From Anaerolineae bacterium (lineage in GTDB: Bacteria; Chloroflexota; Anaerolineae; Aggregatilineales; Phototrophicaceae): a DNA stretch of 64,000 bases. Below are positions 9,001 to 17,334 of this stretch, one piece after another. The notes under the pieces were generated by a model. That model was not told the origin of the DNA. It saw nothing but the letters and a program-made list of their open reading frames with translations, and did not search any database. Both the position numbers and the translations under genes were made by a program. Each line of letters opens with the position of its first letter. The stretch's first letter is position 1. The stretch is taken from positions 1-64,000 of the forward strand of contig JANWYT010000019.1 of assembly GCA_025055175.1 (NCBI GenBank), in the 5' to 3' direction.

Positions 9001-10263
9001 ATGAAACAACGTCGTTGGCCCTACACAGCGGTACTTGTACTCCTGGCAGTCGTCATCATCTCAATCGTCAGCCGCAACCCCTCAGAGCCGATCAAAATTG
9101 GGGTATTACATTCTCTCAGTGGGACGATGGCCTTCAGCGAAAGCTCTGTGGTAGACGCCACTCTGTTAGCCATCGAAGAAATCAACGCACGAGGTGGTTT
9201 GCTGGGCCGCCCGCTAGAAGCCATCGTCAGCGATGGCCGATCCGATTGGCAGGTCTTTGCACGACAGGCAGAAGCGCTCATTCGCGACGAAGGGGTGCAA
9301 GTAATCTTTGGTTGCTGGACTTCTGCCTGTCGTAAAACCGTCAAACCCGTCTTTGAAGCATACAATCACCTCCTGATCTATCCAGTGCAATACGAAGGCC
9401 TGGAAGCCTCGCCCAACATCGTCTACACTGGCGCCGCTCCCAACCAGCAAATCATCCCGGCTGTCCGCTGGGGAATAGAAAATTTGGGACGACGTGTCTT
9501 CCTGGTCGGCTCGGATTATGTATTTCCGCGCACTGCTAACGAGATTATTCGTCGCCAAGTGCAGGCATTAGAAGGCGAAATCGTAGGCGAAGCCTATCTA
9601 CTGCTGGGTGACACTGCTGTTCAGCCCATCATAGAAACTATCATCCAGACACAACCGGACTTCATCCTCAACACCATCAACGGTGACAGCAACATCGCCT
9701 TCTTCGATGGCCTGCGCGCTGCCAACATTCGTTCTGAAGACATCCCAACCCTATCGTTCAGCATCGCAGAGCCAGAGCTACAAACCTTGACCCTGGATAA
9801 CGTCGTCGGCGACTACGCTGCCTGGACATATTTTCAATCCATAGATAGGCCGGAAAATCAAGCCTTTGTGGAACGCTTTCACGCGCGCTACGGAGAGGAT
9901 CGCGTCATCAGTGATCCGATGGAAGCTGCCTATTTCGGGGTGTACTTGTGGTCACAGGCCGTCACCGATGCTGGCGACACCCATCCTCAGGTTGTGCGAC
10001 GTGCCATGCACCGCCAGAGCTTCAACGCTCCTCAGGGCGTGGTCTATGTCGATCCGCAGACGCAGCACGTGTGGAAGACCGTCTTAGTGGGACAAATTGG
10101 CGCAGATGGCCAGTTTAAGGTCGTCTGGAGTTCCGTTAATCCAGTGCGCCCCCTGCCCTACCTGGCTGCTTACCGCACCCAAGGCGAGTGGGATGCTTTC
10201 CTCCATAACCTGTATATGGGTTGGGGGCAGCGATGGGCCAACCCTGGCACAGAGGTGGAGTGA
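9001..10263 (+). CDS. ABC-type substrate-binding protein, amide/urea-binding-like (Peripla_BP_5), likely sensory
   Basis: The product is 420 aa. The ATG at 9001 gives a short basic start and a hydrophobic segment (about 8-23), an export signal or anchor. The mature part begins IKIGVLHSLSGTMA, continues with AIEEINARGGLLGRPLE, and has an IFGCWTSACRKTVKP segment and a YPVQYEG segment typical of UrtA/AmiC-type amide- or urea-binding proteins. The fold is the two-lobed type I periplasmic binding protein. Unlike urt operons, no permease or ATPase follows. The stop overlaps the start of a sensor kinase by one base (TGATG). I infer that ligand binding is read out by the kinase instead of feeding a transporter. 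The ligand is not determinable here. Confidence 0.8.
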   Translation: MKQRRWPYTAVLVLLAVVIISIVSRNPSEPIKIGVLHSLSGTMAFSESSVVDATLLAIEEINARGGLLGRPLEAIVSDGRSDWQVFARQAEALIRDEGVQVIFGCWTSACRKTVKPVFEAYNHLLIYPVQYEGLEASPNIVYTGAAPNQQIIPAVRWGIENLGRRVFLVGSDYVFPRTANEIIRRQVQALEGEIVGEAYLLLGDTAVQPIIETIIQTQPDFILNTINGDSNIAFFDGLRAANIRSEDIPTLSFSIAEPELQTLTLDNVVGDYAAWTYFQSIDRPENQAFVERFHARYGEDRVISDPMEAAYFGVYLWSQAVTDAGDTHPQVVRRAMHRQSFNAPQGVVYVDPQTQHVWKTVLVGQIGADGQFKVVWSSVNPVRPLPYLAAYRTQGEWDAFLHNLYMGWGQRWANPGTEVE

Positions 10264-12170
10264 TGAAGATACGCTGGCGCGATACTTCCATCCTAACGCG
10301 CCTGTTGCTAGGCTTCCTGGTGATCGGCTTGTTACCCCTGGGCATCAACACGCTCATCACCTTCAACAGTTGGCAAAATGCTCTACAAAGCGAAGTCGAG
10401 GCCAAGCTGCGAGCCATAGCAGATGGCAAAATCTCTCAAATCGAGACGTATGCTCTGGAACGCGCCCGTGACGTGGTAGCCCTCAGCCGCATTCCAACCA
10501 TCATCGAAGCCACCTTGCGTTTCAGCGACATTCTGCAAACGGCCGATTCCGACTCTGAGGCCTACAAGGACGTAGACCGCAGCATTCGTTCCCTGATGAA
10601 TCTCATCTTAGACGGTTCTGGCTACGACAACCTCATGCTCTTCTCCGCCGATGGCGTCCTACTCTTCTCCGTGCTACCGATGGCCAACGTTGGCCAAAAT
10701 TACATCCAGATGCACTTCGGCAATCCGCTAGCGCAAACGCTGGTCAACGCCCGCACACTGCTAGAAACGGAAATTTCCCGCCTGGTGATGGATGGTGAAC
10801 AAACCTATTCGTTCATCTCCGCGCCTATCTTCCTAGAGGGAGAAGTTGCTGGAATTGTGTCTATCCAGCTCAAAGGCAGCGACTTAATCGAAGTCATCAA
10901 CGACCGTGCCGGCCTGAGCCTGGGAGAGACCGGGGAGACGCTGGTGGGTTTCGTCCAAGATGGTGAAGCACTGTTCTCTTCTCCGTCTTCAACACAGCCT
11001 GGCTTCTCGCCACTCGCAGGCCTCAACGAGAACTTTCGTAACACTATGAATGCAGCACTACGAGGCATTCAAGGACGTGGGATTGCTCGCGACCACCACA
11101 ACCAAGAGGTCATCGCCGTTTGGAGCTATTTGCCTTCGCTGCGCTGGGGCATGATGGTCAAGATCGACACCCGCGAAGCTTTTGGCGCGATCGCGGCCCA
11201 GCGCAACTTCGTCTTGGGCTTGATGCTCTTAACGCTGGTCGCGCTGGTGGCTATCTCATACACCCTCGCCAATTCGCTCTCGCGACCCATCCAAAATCTG
11301 GTCAGTGCGACTGAAACCGTGGCCCAGGGCGTTTACGAAAACAAAATCGCTGTTCAGGGTACAGGCGAGATTCGTCAGTTGGTTGATGCTTTTGACCGCC
11401 TAATTCGCAACACCATTGCGCAGCGAACCCGCGAGCTGGAGGAGATAGCTCGCCAGGAACGCGAAAACAGCCGCTTGAAGGACGACTTCATGGCAGTCGT
11501 GAGCCATGAGCTGCGCACACCTTTGAACGCCATCATCGGTTTCATGGGCATTGTTCAGCAAAAGGCCAACTTAGACGAGAAGAACGCCTACCGCCTGGCG
11601 CGCGCGCGTGCCAACGCCGAACGCCTATTAGCCCTTATCAACGACATCCTAGACATCAGTCGCATTGAGTCTGGGAATATGGTGGTCTTCAAACAGCCGA
11701 TGGCTCTGGGAGCGTTCTTTGAGCGCTTGCACGGGCAAATGCAATCGCTAGCTGAGGAGAAGGGCCTGAGCTTCACTCTGAGCCTGGCCGAAGACCTACC
11801 TCCTACCATCTACAGTGACGAAGAACTGCTGACCAAGATTTTCGTCAATCTGGTTGGGAACGCCATCAAGTTCACCGATCAGGGTTTTGTTCGTATCACC
11901 GCCAAACGCGAAGCAACTTCTTGGACTGCCATTGTCCAGGACAGTGGGCCAGGCATACCACCTCACATGCACCAAGCCATCTTTGAGCGTTTCCGCCAGG
12001 TCGATAGCTCGCCTACCCGCCGTCACGGCGGAACCGGACTGGGGTTGTCTATCGTCAAGAGCCTTGTCTTATCTCTGAACGGCAGCATACGCTTGGAGAG
12101 CGCCTTAGGAGAGGGATCGAGTTTCATTGTTACTCTGCCGCTGGAGATGCAAAGCGACACATTGAAGTAG
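10263..12170 (+). CDS. Membrane sensor histidine kinase with Cache-like sensor domain and HAMP
   Basis: The product is 635 aa. The ATG at 10263 follows GAGGTGGAG. Membrane segments lie at about 11-33 and 316-340 and flank a 280-residue extracellular domain resembling dCache. HAMP follows (about 335-388), then HisKA with SHELRTPLNAIIGF (phospho-acceptor His415). The ATPase domain shows an N box (LVGNAIKFT), G1 (DSGPGIP) and G2 (GGTGLGLSIVK). It autophosphorylates and should pass phosphate to the adjacent receiver protein. The overlap with the binding-protein gene suggests the periplasmic protein acts as co-receptor, but the Cache-like domain could also bind ligand itself. There is no fused receiver. 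Confidence 0.9.
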   Translation: MKIRWRDTSILTRLLLGFLVIGLLPLGINTLITFNSWQNALQSEVEAKLRAIADGKISQIETYALERARDVVALSRIPTIIEATLRFSDILQTADSDSEAYKDVDRSIRSLMNLILDGSGYDNLMLFSADGVLLFSVLPMANVGQNYIQMHFGNPLAQTLVNARTLLETEISRLVMDGEQTYSFISAPIFLEGEVAGIVSIQLKGSDLIEVINDRAGLSLGETGETLVGFVQDGEALFSSPSSTQPGFSPLAGLNENFRNTMNAALRGIQGRGIARDHHNQEVIAVWSYLPSLRWGMMVKIDTREAFGAIAAQRNFVLGLMLLTLVALVAISYTLANSLSRPIQNLVSATETVAQGVYENKIAVQGTGEIRQLVDAFDRLIRNTIAQRTRELEEIARQERENSRLKDDFMAVVSHELRTPLNAIIGFMGIVQQKANLDEKNAYRLARARANAERLLALINDILDISRIESGNMVVFKQPMALGAFFERLHGQMQSLAEEKGLSFTLSLAEDLPPTIYSDEELLTKIFVNLVGNAIKFTDQGFVRITAKREATSWTAIVQDSGPGIPPHMHQAIFERFRQVDSSPTRRHGGTGLGLSIVKSLVLSLNGSIRLESALGEGSSFIVTLPLEMQSDTLK

Positions 12171-12187
12171 TCTGACAGGAGACTGTG

Positions 12188-12595
12188 ATGAGCTTGGATA
12201 GCTATTACGCGCTACTGGTTGGGAAAACTGTCTTAGTGGTGGACGATGAGCCAGATAGCTTGGAAATTGCCGAGACACTGCTCACTGACCTGGGCGTCAA
12301 AGTTCTCGTCGCCAACAATGGCAGGCAGGCGCTCATCTTGCTGGAAGACGAGCATCCCGACTACATCATCTCAGATTTGTCTATGCCCGTCATGTCAGGC
12401 TGGGATTTGATCGCTGCGCTCAAGCAGGATAGGCGCTTGATGGATATTCCCGTCTTCGCTCTGACGGCCCATGTCATGCCTGGAGACCGTAGCAAGGCTA
12501 TCGCTGCTGGCTTTCACAACTATTTGACGAAGCCTCTCAATCCCGACACCTTCGTCAACGACTTGCTGAGCTTGATCCAACAACTGCACACCTAG
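12188..12595 (+). CDS. Single-domain response regulator (CheY-like receiver)
   Basis: The product is 135 aa. The ATG at 12188 lies 5-6 bases after CAGGAGA; a GTG one codon upstream is in frame but less well placed. It consists only of a receiver: acidic pocket Asp19-Asp20-Glu21, phospho-acceptor Asp63 in ISDLSMP, and Lys115 in LTKPLN. No output domain follows, so it likely acts by protein-protein contact, as CheY or Spo0F-type intermediates do. It is 17 bases behind the histidine kinase and is its probable target. Confidence 0.9.
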   Translation: MSLDSYYALLVGKTVLVVDDEPDSLEIAETLLTDLGVKVLVANNGRQALILLEDEHPDYIISDLSMPVMSGWDLIAALKQDRRLMDIPVFALTAHVMPGDRSKAIAAGFHNYLTKPLNPDTFVNDLLSLIQQLHT

Positions 12596-12604
12596 CTTCA
12601 GGAG

Positions 12605-12625
12605 GCCTCGCGTCGGAGCGCAGGC
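12605..12625. terminator. Weak hairpin between convergent genes
   Basis: GCCT-(C)-GCG, loop TCGGAG, CGC-AGGC: a 7-bp stem with one bulge between the receiver gene and the convergent LLM gene. It could serve either strand. No T-run. Confidence 0.25.
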
Positions 12626-12630
12626 TCGCA

Positions 12631-13656
12631 CTACAGCACCCACTCAGCGATCAGGCGCAAGACGTTGATGTCGTATGTGCCGATGTTCAGCGTGCCAATG
12701 CCGCTCTCTCTCCACAGCTGCAAGCGGTCTTTAATGCGCGCCGCCGATCCAACCAGCGCCACTGCGTCCACCAGCTCGTTGGGGACGGCAGCCATCGCCT
12801 CAGCCTTTTTGCCTTCCAGATACAGATCTTGGATCAAGGTCGCTTCAGCTTCGAAGCCATAACGCACGGCCAACTCGTTGTAGAAATTCTTGCCTTTCGC
12901 GCCCATCCCACCGATATAGAGGGCCAGCATAGGCTTAAGCATGTTGCAGGCCACTTCAAAATCGTCGTCCATCGCTACGCTCACTGTCGGCGCAATATCG
13001 AATTGATCGGCAGTCTTGGCAGCTTTGGCCAGGCCCGCTTCGACATGTTCGTGGAAAGTCTCATGGTAGCGCTCTGGCGCGAAGAAAATGGGCAGCCAGC
13101 CGTCGGCAATTTCAGCGGCCAATTCAATGTTCTTCGGGCCGATAGCCGCGATATATATGGGAATATCGGGACGACTGTGCAGAATGCTCTTGAGCGGCTT
13201 GCCCAGTCCTGTCGCGTCCTCACCCCGATAGGGAATCTGATAATGCTCGCCGTCGAAGACTAGTGGTTCTTGGCGGGCAAAGATTTTGCGGACGATGGTC
13301 ACATACTCGCGAGTCTTGACCAGCGGCTTGCCGTAGGCCACGCCATGCCATCCCTCGGCCACCTGCGGGCCAGATAGGCCCAAACCCAGCAACATCCGGC
13401 CGCCGCTGAGCTGGTCAAGGGTCATGGCGGTCATGGCGGTCATGGCCGGGGTGCGCGCCGGCATTTGCATGATACCTGTGCCGAGCTTAATACGCTGTGT
13501 CAGCGCACCGATCCAAGCCAGCGGCGTGACAGCGTCGCTGCCATAGGCTTCGGAAGTCCACAACGCATGATAGCCTAGCCTGTCCGCTTCCAGGATCAGC
13601 TCCAGCGGCAGCTCTAACTTAGCCCCGGAATAGCTGATGATGAGTCCTAGCTTCAT
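12631..13656 (-). CDS. LLM-class (luciferase-like) F420-dependent oxidoreductase
   Basis: The product is 341 aa, normal for the family. The N-terminus [11 protein letters not shown] and residues near [59 protein letters not shown] and [24 protein letters not shown] are the usual TIM-barrel landmarks of luciferase-like F420-binding proteins. A GAGAGGG motif precedes the start on the minus strand. Members reduce or oxidise diverse substrates with the deazaflavin F420, or FMN in some branches; the substrate here is unknown. The gene is single, transcribed opposite to its neighbours, and convergent with the receiver gene. No F420 biosynthesis gene is in the window. Confidence 0.85.
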   Translation of the reverse strand: MKLGLIISYSGAKLELPLELILEADRLGYHALWTSEAYGSDAVTPLAWIGALTQRIKLGTGIMQMPARTPAMTAMTAMTLDQLSGGRMLLGLGLSGPQVAEGWHGVAYGKPLVKTREYVTIVRKIFARQEPLVFDGEHYQIPYRGEDATGLGKPLKSILHSRPDIPIYIAAIGPKNIELAAEIADGWLPIFFAPERYHETFHEHVEAGLAKAAKTADQFDIAPTVSVAMDDDFEVACNMLKPMLALYIGGMGAKGKNFYNELAVRYGFEAEATLIQDLYLEGKKAEAMAAVPNELVDAVALVGSAARIKDRLQLWRESGIGTLNIGTYDINVLRLIAEWVL

Positions 13657-13834
13657 AGAAAAACCCTCTCAAAAAATGCTGCGGCTGAGCCACGAATTGA
13701 ATCTACGTTTAGTAGTGTGCCGCAGGCTGATCTTTCAGCGCAACAAGACTCACGGACGTCTCATGCGCGCCTTGACAAGCGTCCTAGCGAACTATTCAAT
13801 AAAGGGCCTGCTCATCTGCTGCGAAAGACAGTCT

Positions 13835-14557
13835 ATGCTGCACCGACTCGGACGCGCATTGCCACCACTGCTCCTGCTGGTAATCTTGCTGAGCTTGGGA
13901 GCAGCGCTGCTGCTGCGCTGGTTCGGCACAACATCGACCAGCAACGACCTCATCCGCGAGTTTCTGCTCAACCCCAATGTGCGCCCCCAACTGAGCAATC
14001 AGGCGCTGCGAGCCTGCCCCGACGCGCCCTTCATCCTGCCTAGCAGCGGCCTGATCGGCCTACTATGGGGAGACACAGCCCTGCCTTACAACACTCTGCG
14101 CCGCCACACTGGGATCGACGTCTTCGGGGACGGGCCGAGTGGCACAGTCCCCATCTTCGCAGTCTACGATGGCTATCTCACGCGCGCAGATGACTGGCTG
14201 AGTACCGTCATCATCCGCCACGATGATCCGCTACAGAGAGGCCGTACCATTTGGACGTACTACACACATATGGCCAGCCGCGACGGCACGCAGAGCTACA
14301 TTGTCGCAGACTATCCGCGCGGCACGCGCGAGCGCTTCGTAGCGCAAGGGACACTGCTGGGCTACCAGGGAGAATATGCTGGCCCAGGGGCAGCACCCAT
14401 CGCTATGCACCTCCACCTGAGCATTGTCACAAGCGAAGCTGACGGCAGCTTCCGAAACGAAGCCTTCATCGACAACACGCTCGATCCTTCGCCCTATTTC
14501 GGCTTGCCGCTGCGTTTAGAGGACGACCCGCCCCGTCCCATCCCTTGCCGACCCTGA
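13835..14557 (+). CDS. Membrane-anchored M23/LytM-like peptidase
   Basis: The product is 240 aa from ATG 13835. Earlier in-frame ATGs at 13763 and 13637 would place coding sequence in the promoter region or over the LLM gene. A hydrophobic anchor spans about residues 7-28. The C-terminal domain holds the LytM zinc-site elements: HTGIDVFG (His-x3-Asp), a further histidine in YYTHMAS, and HLHLSI (His-x-His). All metal-site residues of active M23 enzymes therefore seem present. It probably trims peptidoglycan or another extracellular peptide. No strong ribosome-binding site is visible at 13835, so the exact start is uncertain. Confidence 0.75.
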   Translation: MLHRLGRALPPLLLLVILLSLGAALLLRWFGTTSTSNDLIREFLLNPNVRPQLSNQALRACPDAPFILPSSGLIGLLWGDTALPYNTLRRHTGIDVFGDGPSGTVPIFAVYDGYLTRADDWLSTVIIRHDDPLQRGRTIWTYYTHMASRDGTQSYIVADYPRGTRERFVAQGTLLGYQGEYAGPGAAPIAMHLHLSIVTSEADGSFRNEAFIDNTLDPSPYFGLPLRLEDDPPRPIPCRP

Positions 14558-14767
14558 GTTGGCCTGAAGATGGGCAAGAGGATCTACACTCCCCTCTCGC
14601 ATCGGCCTCCGCTCTCTGGATCAATGGCCGTGCGCCTTCATCGGCTGGCAAGAAGAACGTCGTCGCCAATCGATAACACCTCTCACTGAGCCTGGTGAGC
14701 CTTCGGAGTTACAATAGAGAAAAGCGTTGATGTCTCATCAGAGAGCAACTCACTCAAAGGATTTTTT

Positions 14768-16465
14768 ATGCTCAGCGACATTGCTATCGCCCAAGCGGCA
14801 CAGCTCAAGCACATTCATGCCATCGCCGACGAGATGGGCCTGACGCCTGACGACGTGGATTTGTACGGCAGCCCCTACGTCGCCAAGCTGCGTCTGGAAG
14901 CGCTAGATAAACTCAAAGATCGTCCCAACGCCAAGTACATCGTGGTGACGGCCATCACGCCCACCCCGCTGGGAGAAGGGAAAACGACAACTTTGGTTGG
15001 ATTGGGCCAAGCGATGAAGCACATCGGCAAGCGAGCCATTATCGCGCTGCGCCAGCCCTCGCAAGGGCCAACTTTCGGCATCAAGGGCGGCGCTGCCGGC
15101 GGCGGCTATTCGCAGGTCGTCCCGATGGAGACTTTCAACCTGCACCTGACCGGCGACATCCACGCTGTGACGGCGGCCAACAATTTGCTGGCGGCCATGA
15201 TCGACAATCGCCTCATGCGCGGCAACCCGCTCAACATCGACATCGACAGCATCACCTGGAAGCGCGTGCTGGACGTGAACGATCGGGCCTTGCGCGAGAT
15301 CGTCATCGGGTTGGGCGGCAGAGAGAACGGCGTCCTGCGCCAGACGGGTTTCGACATTGCTGTCGCCAGCGAGGTCATGGCGATCTTGGCGCTGACGACT
15401 TCGCTCCAAGACATGCGCCAGCGCTTCGGGCGCATCGTCATCGGCCTCAGCCACGACAAAAAACCCATCACAGCGGAACAGATTGGCGCAGCGGGCGCAA
15501 TGACCGTCCTCATGCGCGAAGCTATTCGTCCTAATCTGCTACAAACCCTGGAGAATACGCCGGCCATCGTCCACGCTGGACCGTTCGCCAACATCGCACA
15601 TGGCAACAGCAGCATTCTAGCGGATATGTTCGGCATCAAGGCAGCAGACTACCTGCTGACCGAGGCCGGCTTTGGGGCAGACATCGGCGCAGAGAAGTTC
15701 TTCAACATCAAGTCGCGGGCCAGCGGCCTAGAGCCTAACGCAGCAGTGCTAGTCGTGACTGTGCGCGCGCTGAAGGCCCACTCTGGCCATTACCGCGTCG
15801 TAGCAGGCAGACCTCTCCCTGCGGAGATGCTGGAGCGTAACGTGAGAGATGTAGAGCTAGGCGCAGCCAATCTCATCAAGCAGATTGAGAACGTGGCCAT
15901 ACACGGCGTAACCCCAGTGGTGGCGATCAATTCTTTCGCCACCGATCACGCAGATGAAGTTGCGGCCATCCAGCGAATTGCCACCGAAGCCGGCGCGCTG
16001 GGCGCGGTCGTCGCGCGTCATCACGCCGAAGGCGGACGCGGCGCGGCTGAACTGGCAGAGCTAGTCGTGCAGGCCTGCGAACGTCCCAACAGCTTTCGCT
16101 TTCTCTATCCTCTAGAACAGCCACTCAAGGCCAAGATTGAGACGATTGCCACGCGCATTTACGGCGCAGGCAGCGTGAGCTACGAACCGATGGCCGAGCG
16201 CCAACTGCGCGATTACGAAGCCAACGGCTTTGGCCGTTTGCCAATTTGTATGGCCAAGACTCACCTGAGCTTGAGTCATGACCCTGCGCTCAAGGGCGCG
16301 CCCAAAGGCTTCACCCTGCCCATCCGCGAAGTGCGGGCCAGCGTCGGCGCTGGCTTTATCTATCCGCTGGTGGGCGAGATGCGCACCATGCCGGGCTTGC
16401 CCGACCACCCAGCAGCGGAAGCGGTCGACCTGGACGACGAAGGACGTGTCCTGGGCTTGTTTTAA
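14768..16465 (+). CDS. fhs: Formate-tetrahydrofolate ligase
   Basis: The product is 565 aa, the usual family length. It makes 10-formyltetrahydrofolate from formate, tetrahydrofolate and ATP in cytosolic one-carbon metabolism. The P-loop TPLGEGKTT lies at about residues 66-74, followed by the conserved GLGQAM, RQPSQGPTFGIKGGAAGGG and HAGPFANIAHGNSSI blocks. AAAGGA ends 6 bases before the ATG. No other folate gene is adjacent, so the context gives no hint about acetogenesis versus biosynthetic use; with a 2-oxoglutarate dehydrogenase nearby, a biosynthetic role is more likely. Its stop codon overlaps that of the convergent TetR gene. Confidence 0.97.
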   Translation: MLSDIAIAQAAQLKHIHAIADEMGLTPDDVDLYGSPYVAKLRLEALDKLKDRPNAKYIVVTAITPTPLGEGKTTTLVGLGQAMKHIGKRAIIALRQPSQGPTFGIKGGAAGGGYSQVVPMETFNLHLTGDIHAVTAANNLLAAMIDNRLMRGNPLNIDIDSITWKRVLDVNDRALREIVIGLGGRENGVLRQTGFDIAVASEVMAILALTTSLQDMRQRFGRIVIGLSHDKKPITAEQIGAAGAMTVLMREAIRPNLLQTLENTPAIVHAGPFANIAHGNSSILADMFGIKAADYLLTEAGFGADIGAEKFFNIKSRASGLEPNAAVLVVTVRALKAHSGHYRVVAGRPLPAEMLERNVRDVELGAANLIKQIENVAIHGVTPVVAINSFATDHADEVAAIQRIATEAGALGAVVARHHAEGGRGAAELAELVVQACERPNSFRFLYPLEQPLKAKIETIATRIYGAGSVSYEPMAERQLRDYEANGFGRLPICMAKTHLSLSHDPALKGAPKGFTLPIREVRASVGAGFIYPLVGEMRTMPGLPDHPAAEAVDLDDEGRVLGLF

Positions 16466-17064
16466 CTAGGTCGCAGCGCGCGCGTGAACAGCACGATCAC
16501 TTGATCCATGACGGCGGTCAGCTGCGGCGAATCGGCTGGCGGAGGGCCGCTATACTGGGGCAAGCCCATCAGCATAAACAGCAGGCCAGCCACCAATTCA
16601 GGCGACAAAACTGGGTCGATCTGGCCCTGAGCCTGGGCTTGCACTACTAAAGTCTGAACGCGCTGGTTGACGGCTTCGCGTTGTTCAATGAACTGTGGGT
16701 GCTGATTGTTGATGGCGACGAACACTTCTTGGTTGACGCCTTGCAGCATAGAGTCAGGTTGGTAGCGCTTGATGAGCATCATACGCAGAATACCCTGGAG
16801 CTGCTCCAGCGGCGAGAGTTGAGCTAGGCTATCAGCGTGGCTGTACAGCTCTTGCAGACCGCGCACCATCACATGAGCGATGAGGTCGTCCTTGCTCTTG
16901 AAGTGCTGATAGAGGGTGGGCTTGGAAATGCCCACCACTTCGGCCAGCTCGTCCATCTTCAGGTTGACGAAGCCCTGCTCGCGGATCAGGCGCGCAGCTT
17001 CCGCCAGAATCTCTTGCTCGCGGCGCTGCCATTCACGCTCTTTGAAGGATAAGCGTTGCGGCAT
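16462..17064 (-). CDS. TetR/AcrR family transcriptional regulator
   Basis: The product is 200 aa. The N-terminal helix-turn-helix domain (about residues 12-60) contains the typical LAEVVGISKPTLYQHFKSKDDLI. The C-terminal helical ligand domain ends in a hydrophobic stretch near LVAGLLFMLMG. It probably represses itself and perhaps an unlinked target, since its upstream neighbour on the other strand (the kinase-TPR gene) starts 270 bp away. A promoter with an overlapping inverted repeat lies just upstream (17099-17128). Ligand unknown. Confidence 0.9.
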   Translation of the reverse strand: MPQRLSFKEREWQRREQEILAEAARLIREQGFVNLKMDELAEVVGISKPTLYQHFKSKDDLIAHVMVRGLQELYSHADSLAQLSPLEQLQGILRMMLIKRYQPDSMLQGVNQEVFVAINNQHPQFIEQREAVNQRVQTLVVQAQAQGQIDPVLSPELVAGLLFMLMGLPQYSGPPPADSPQLTAVMDQVIVLFTRALRPS

Positions 17065-17098
17065 GGAAAAATCCGTTCAAAAATCTACCTTTGCGTCA

Positions 17099-17128
17099 AT
17101 AATAGTTCCAGACAGTATATTTTGTCAA
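17099..17128 (-). promoter_or_regulatory. Strong candidate promoter of the TetR gene
   Basis: On the minus strand: TTGACA (complement of 17123-17128), 18-bp spacer, TATTAT (complement of 17099-17104). The -35 matches consensus perfectly and the -10 matches five of six. It lies 35 bases upstream of the ATG. Confidence 0.6.
17111..17126. promoter_or_regulatory. Candidate TetR operator in the promoter spacer
   Basis: GACAGTATATTTTGTC is an imperfect 16-bp palindrome (6 of 8 positions pair). It covers the spacer and part of the -35 box of the TetR promoter, where a bound repressor would block polymerase. Confidence 0.4.
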
Positions 17129-17334
17129 AGGCTGCACAGCCAATGCTCATGCAGCCTCCTTGCATGACTAGGAAGACAAAGCACCTCGTTTTGAGAGGAG
17201 TTTGGGGCAAAAGAAGGCACGAGCATTCATGCGGCAGCCCTCGTTCATCCATGCCAATGCATGGTCAATCCTGGCTGACAGTGATACACTGATTTAGGTG
17301 TGTCATCGAGCCGACAGGTAAGTATGTAAAATCG

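Noticed and set aside
13420-13446. Triple 9-bp repeat GGTCATGGC in the LLM gene
   Set aside because: It encodes MTAMTAMT, which matches the normal PAMTAM...TLDQLSGGR stretch of LLM proteins, so no expansion is indicated.
14682-14699. CTCAC...GTGAG hairpin before fhs
   Set aside because: Five-bp stem with an 8-base loop is too weak to call a terminator or riboswitch; no folate riboswitch-like sequence recognised.
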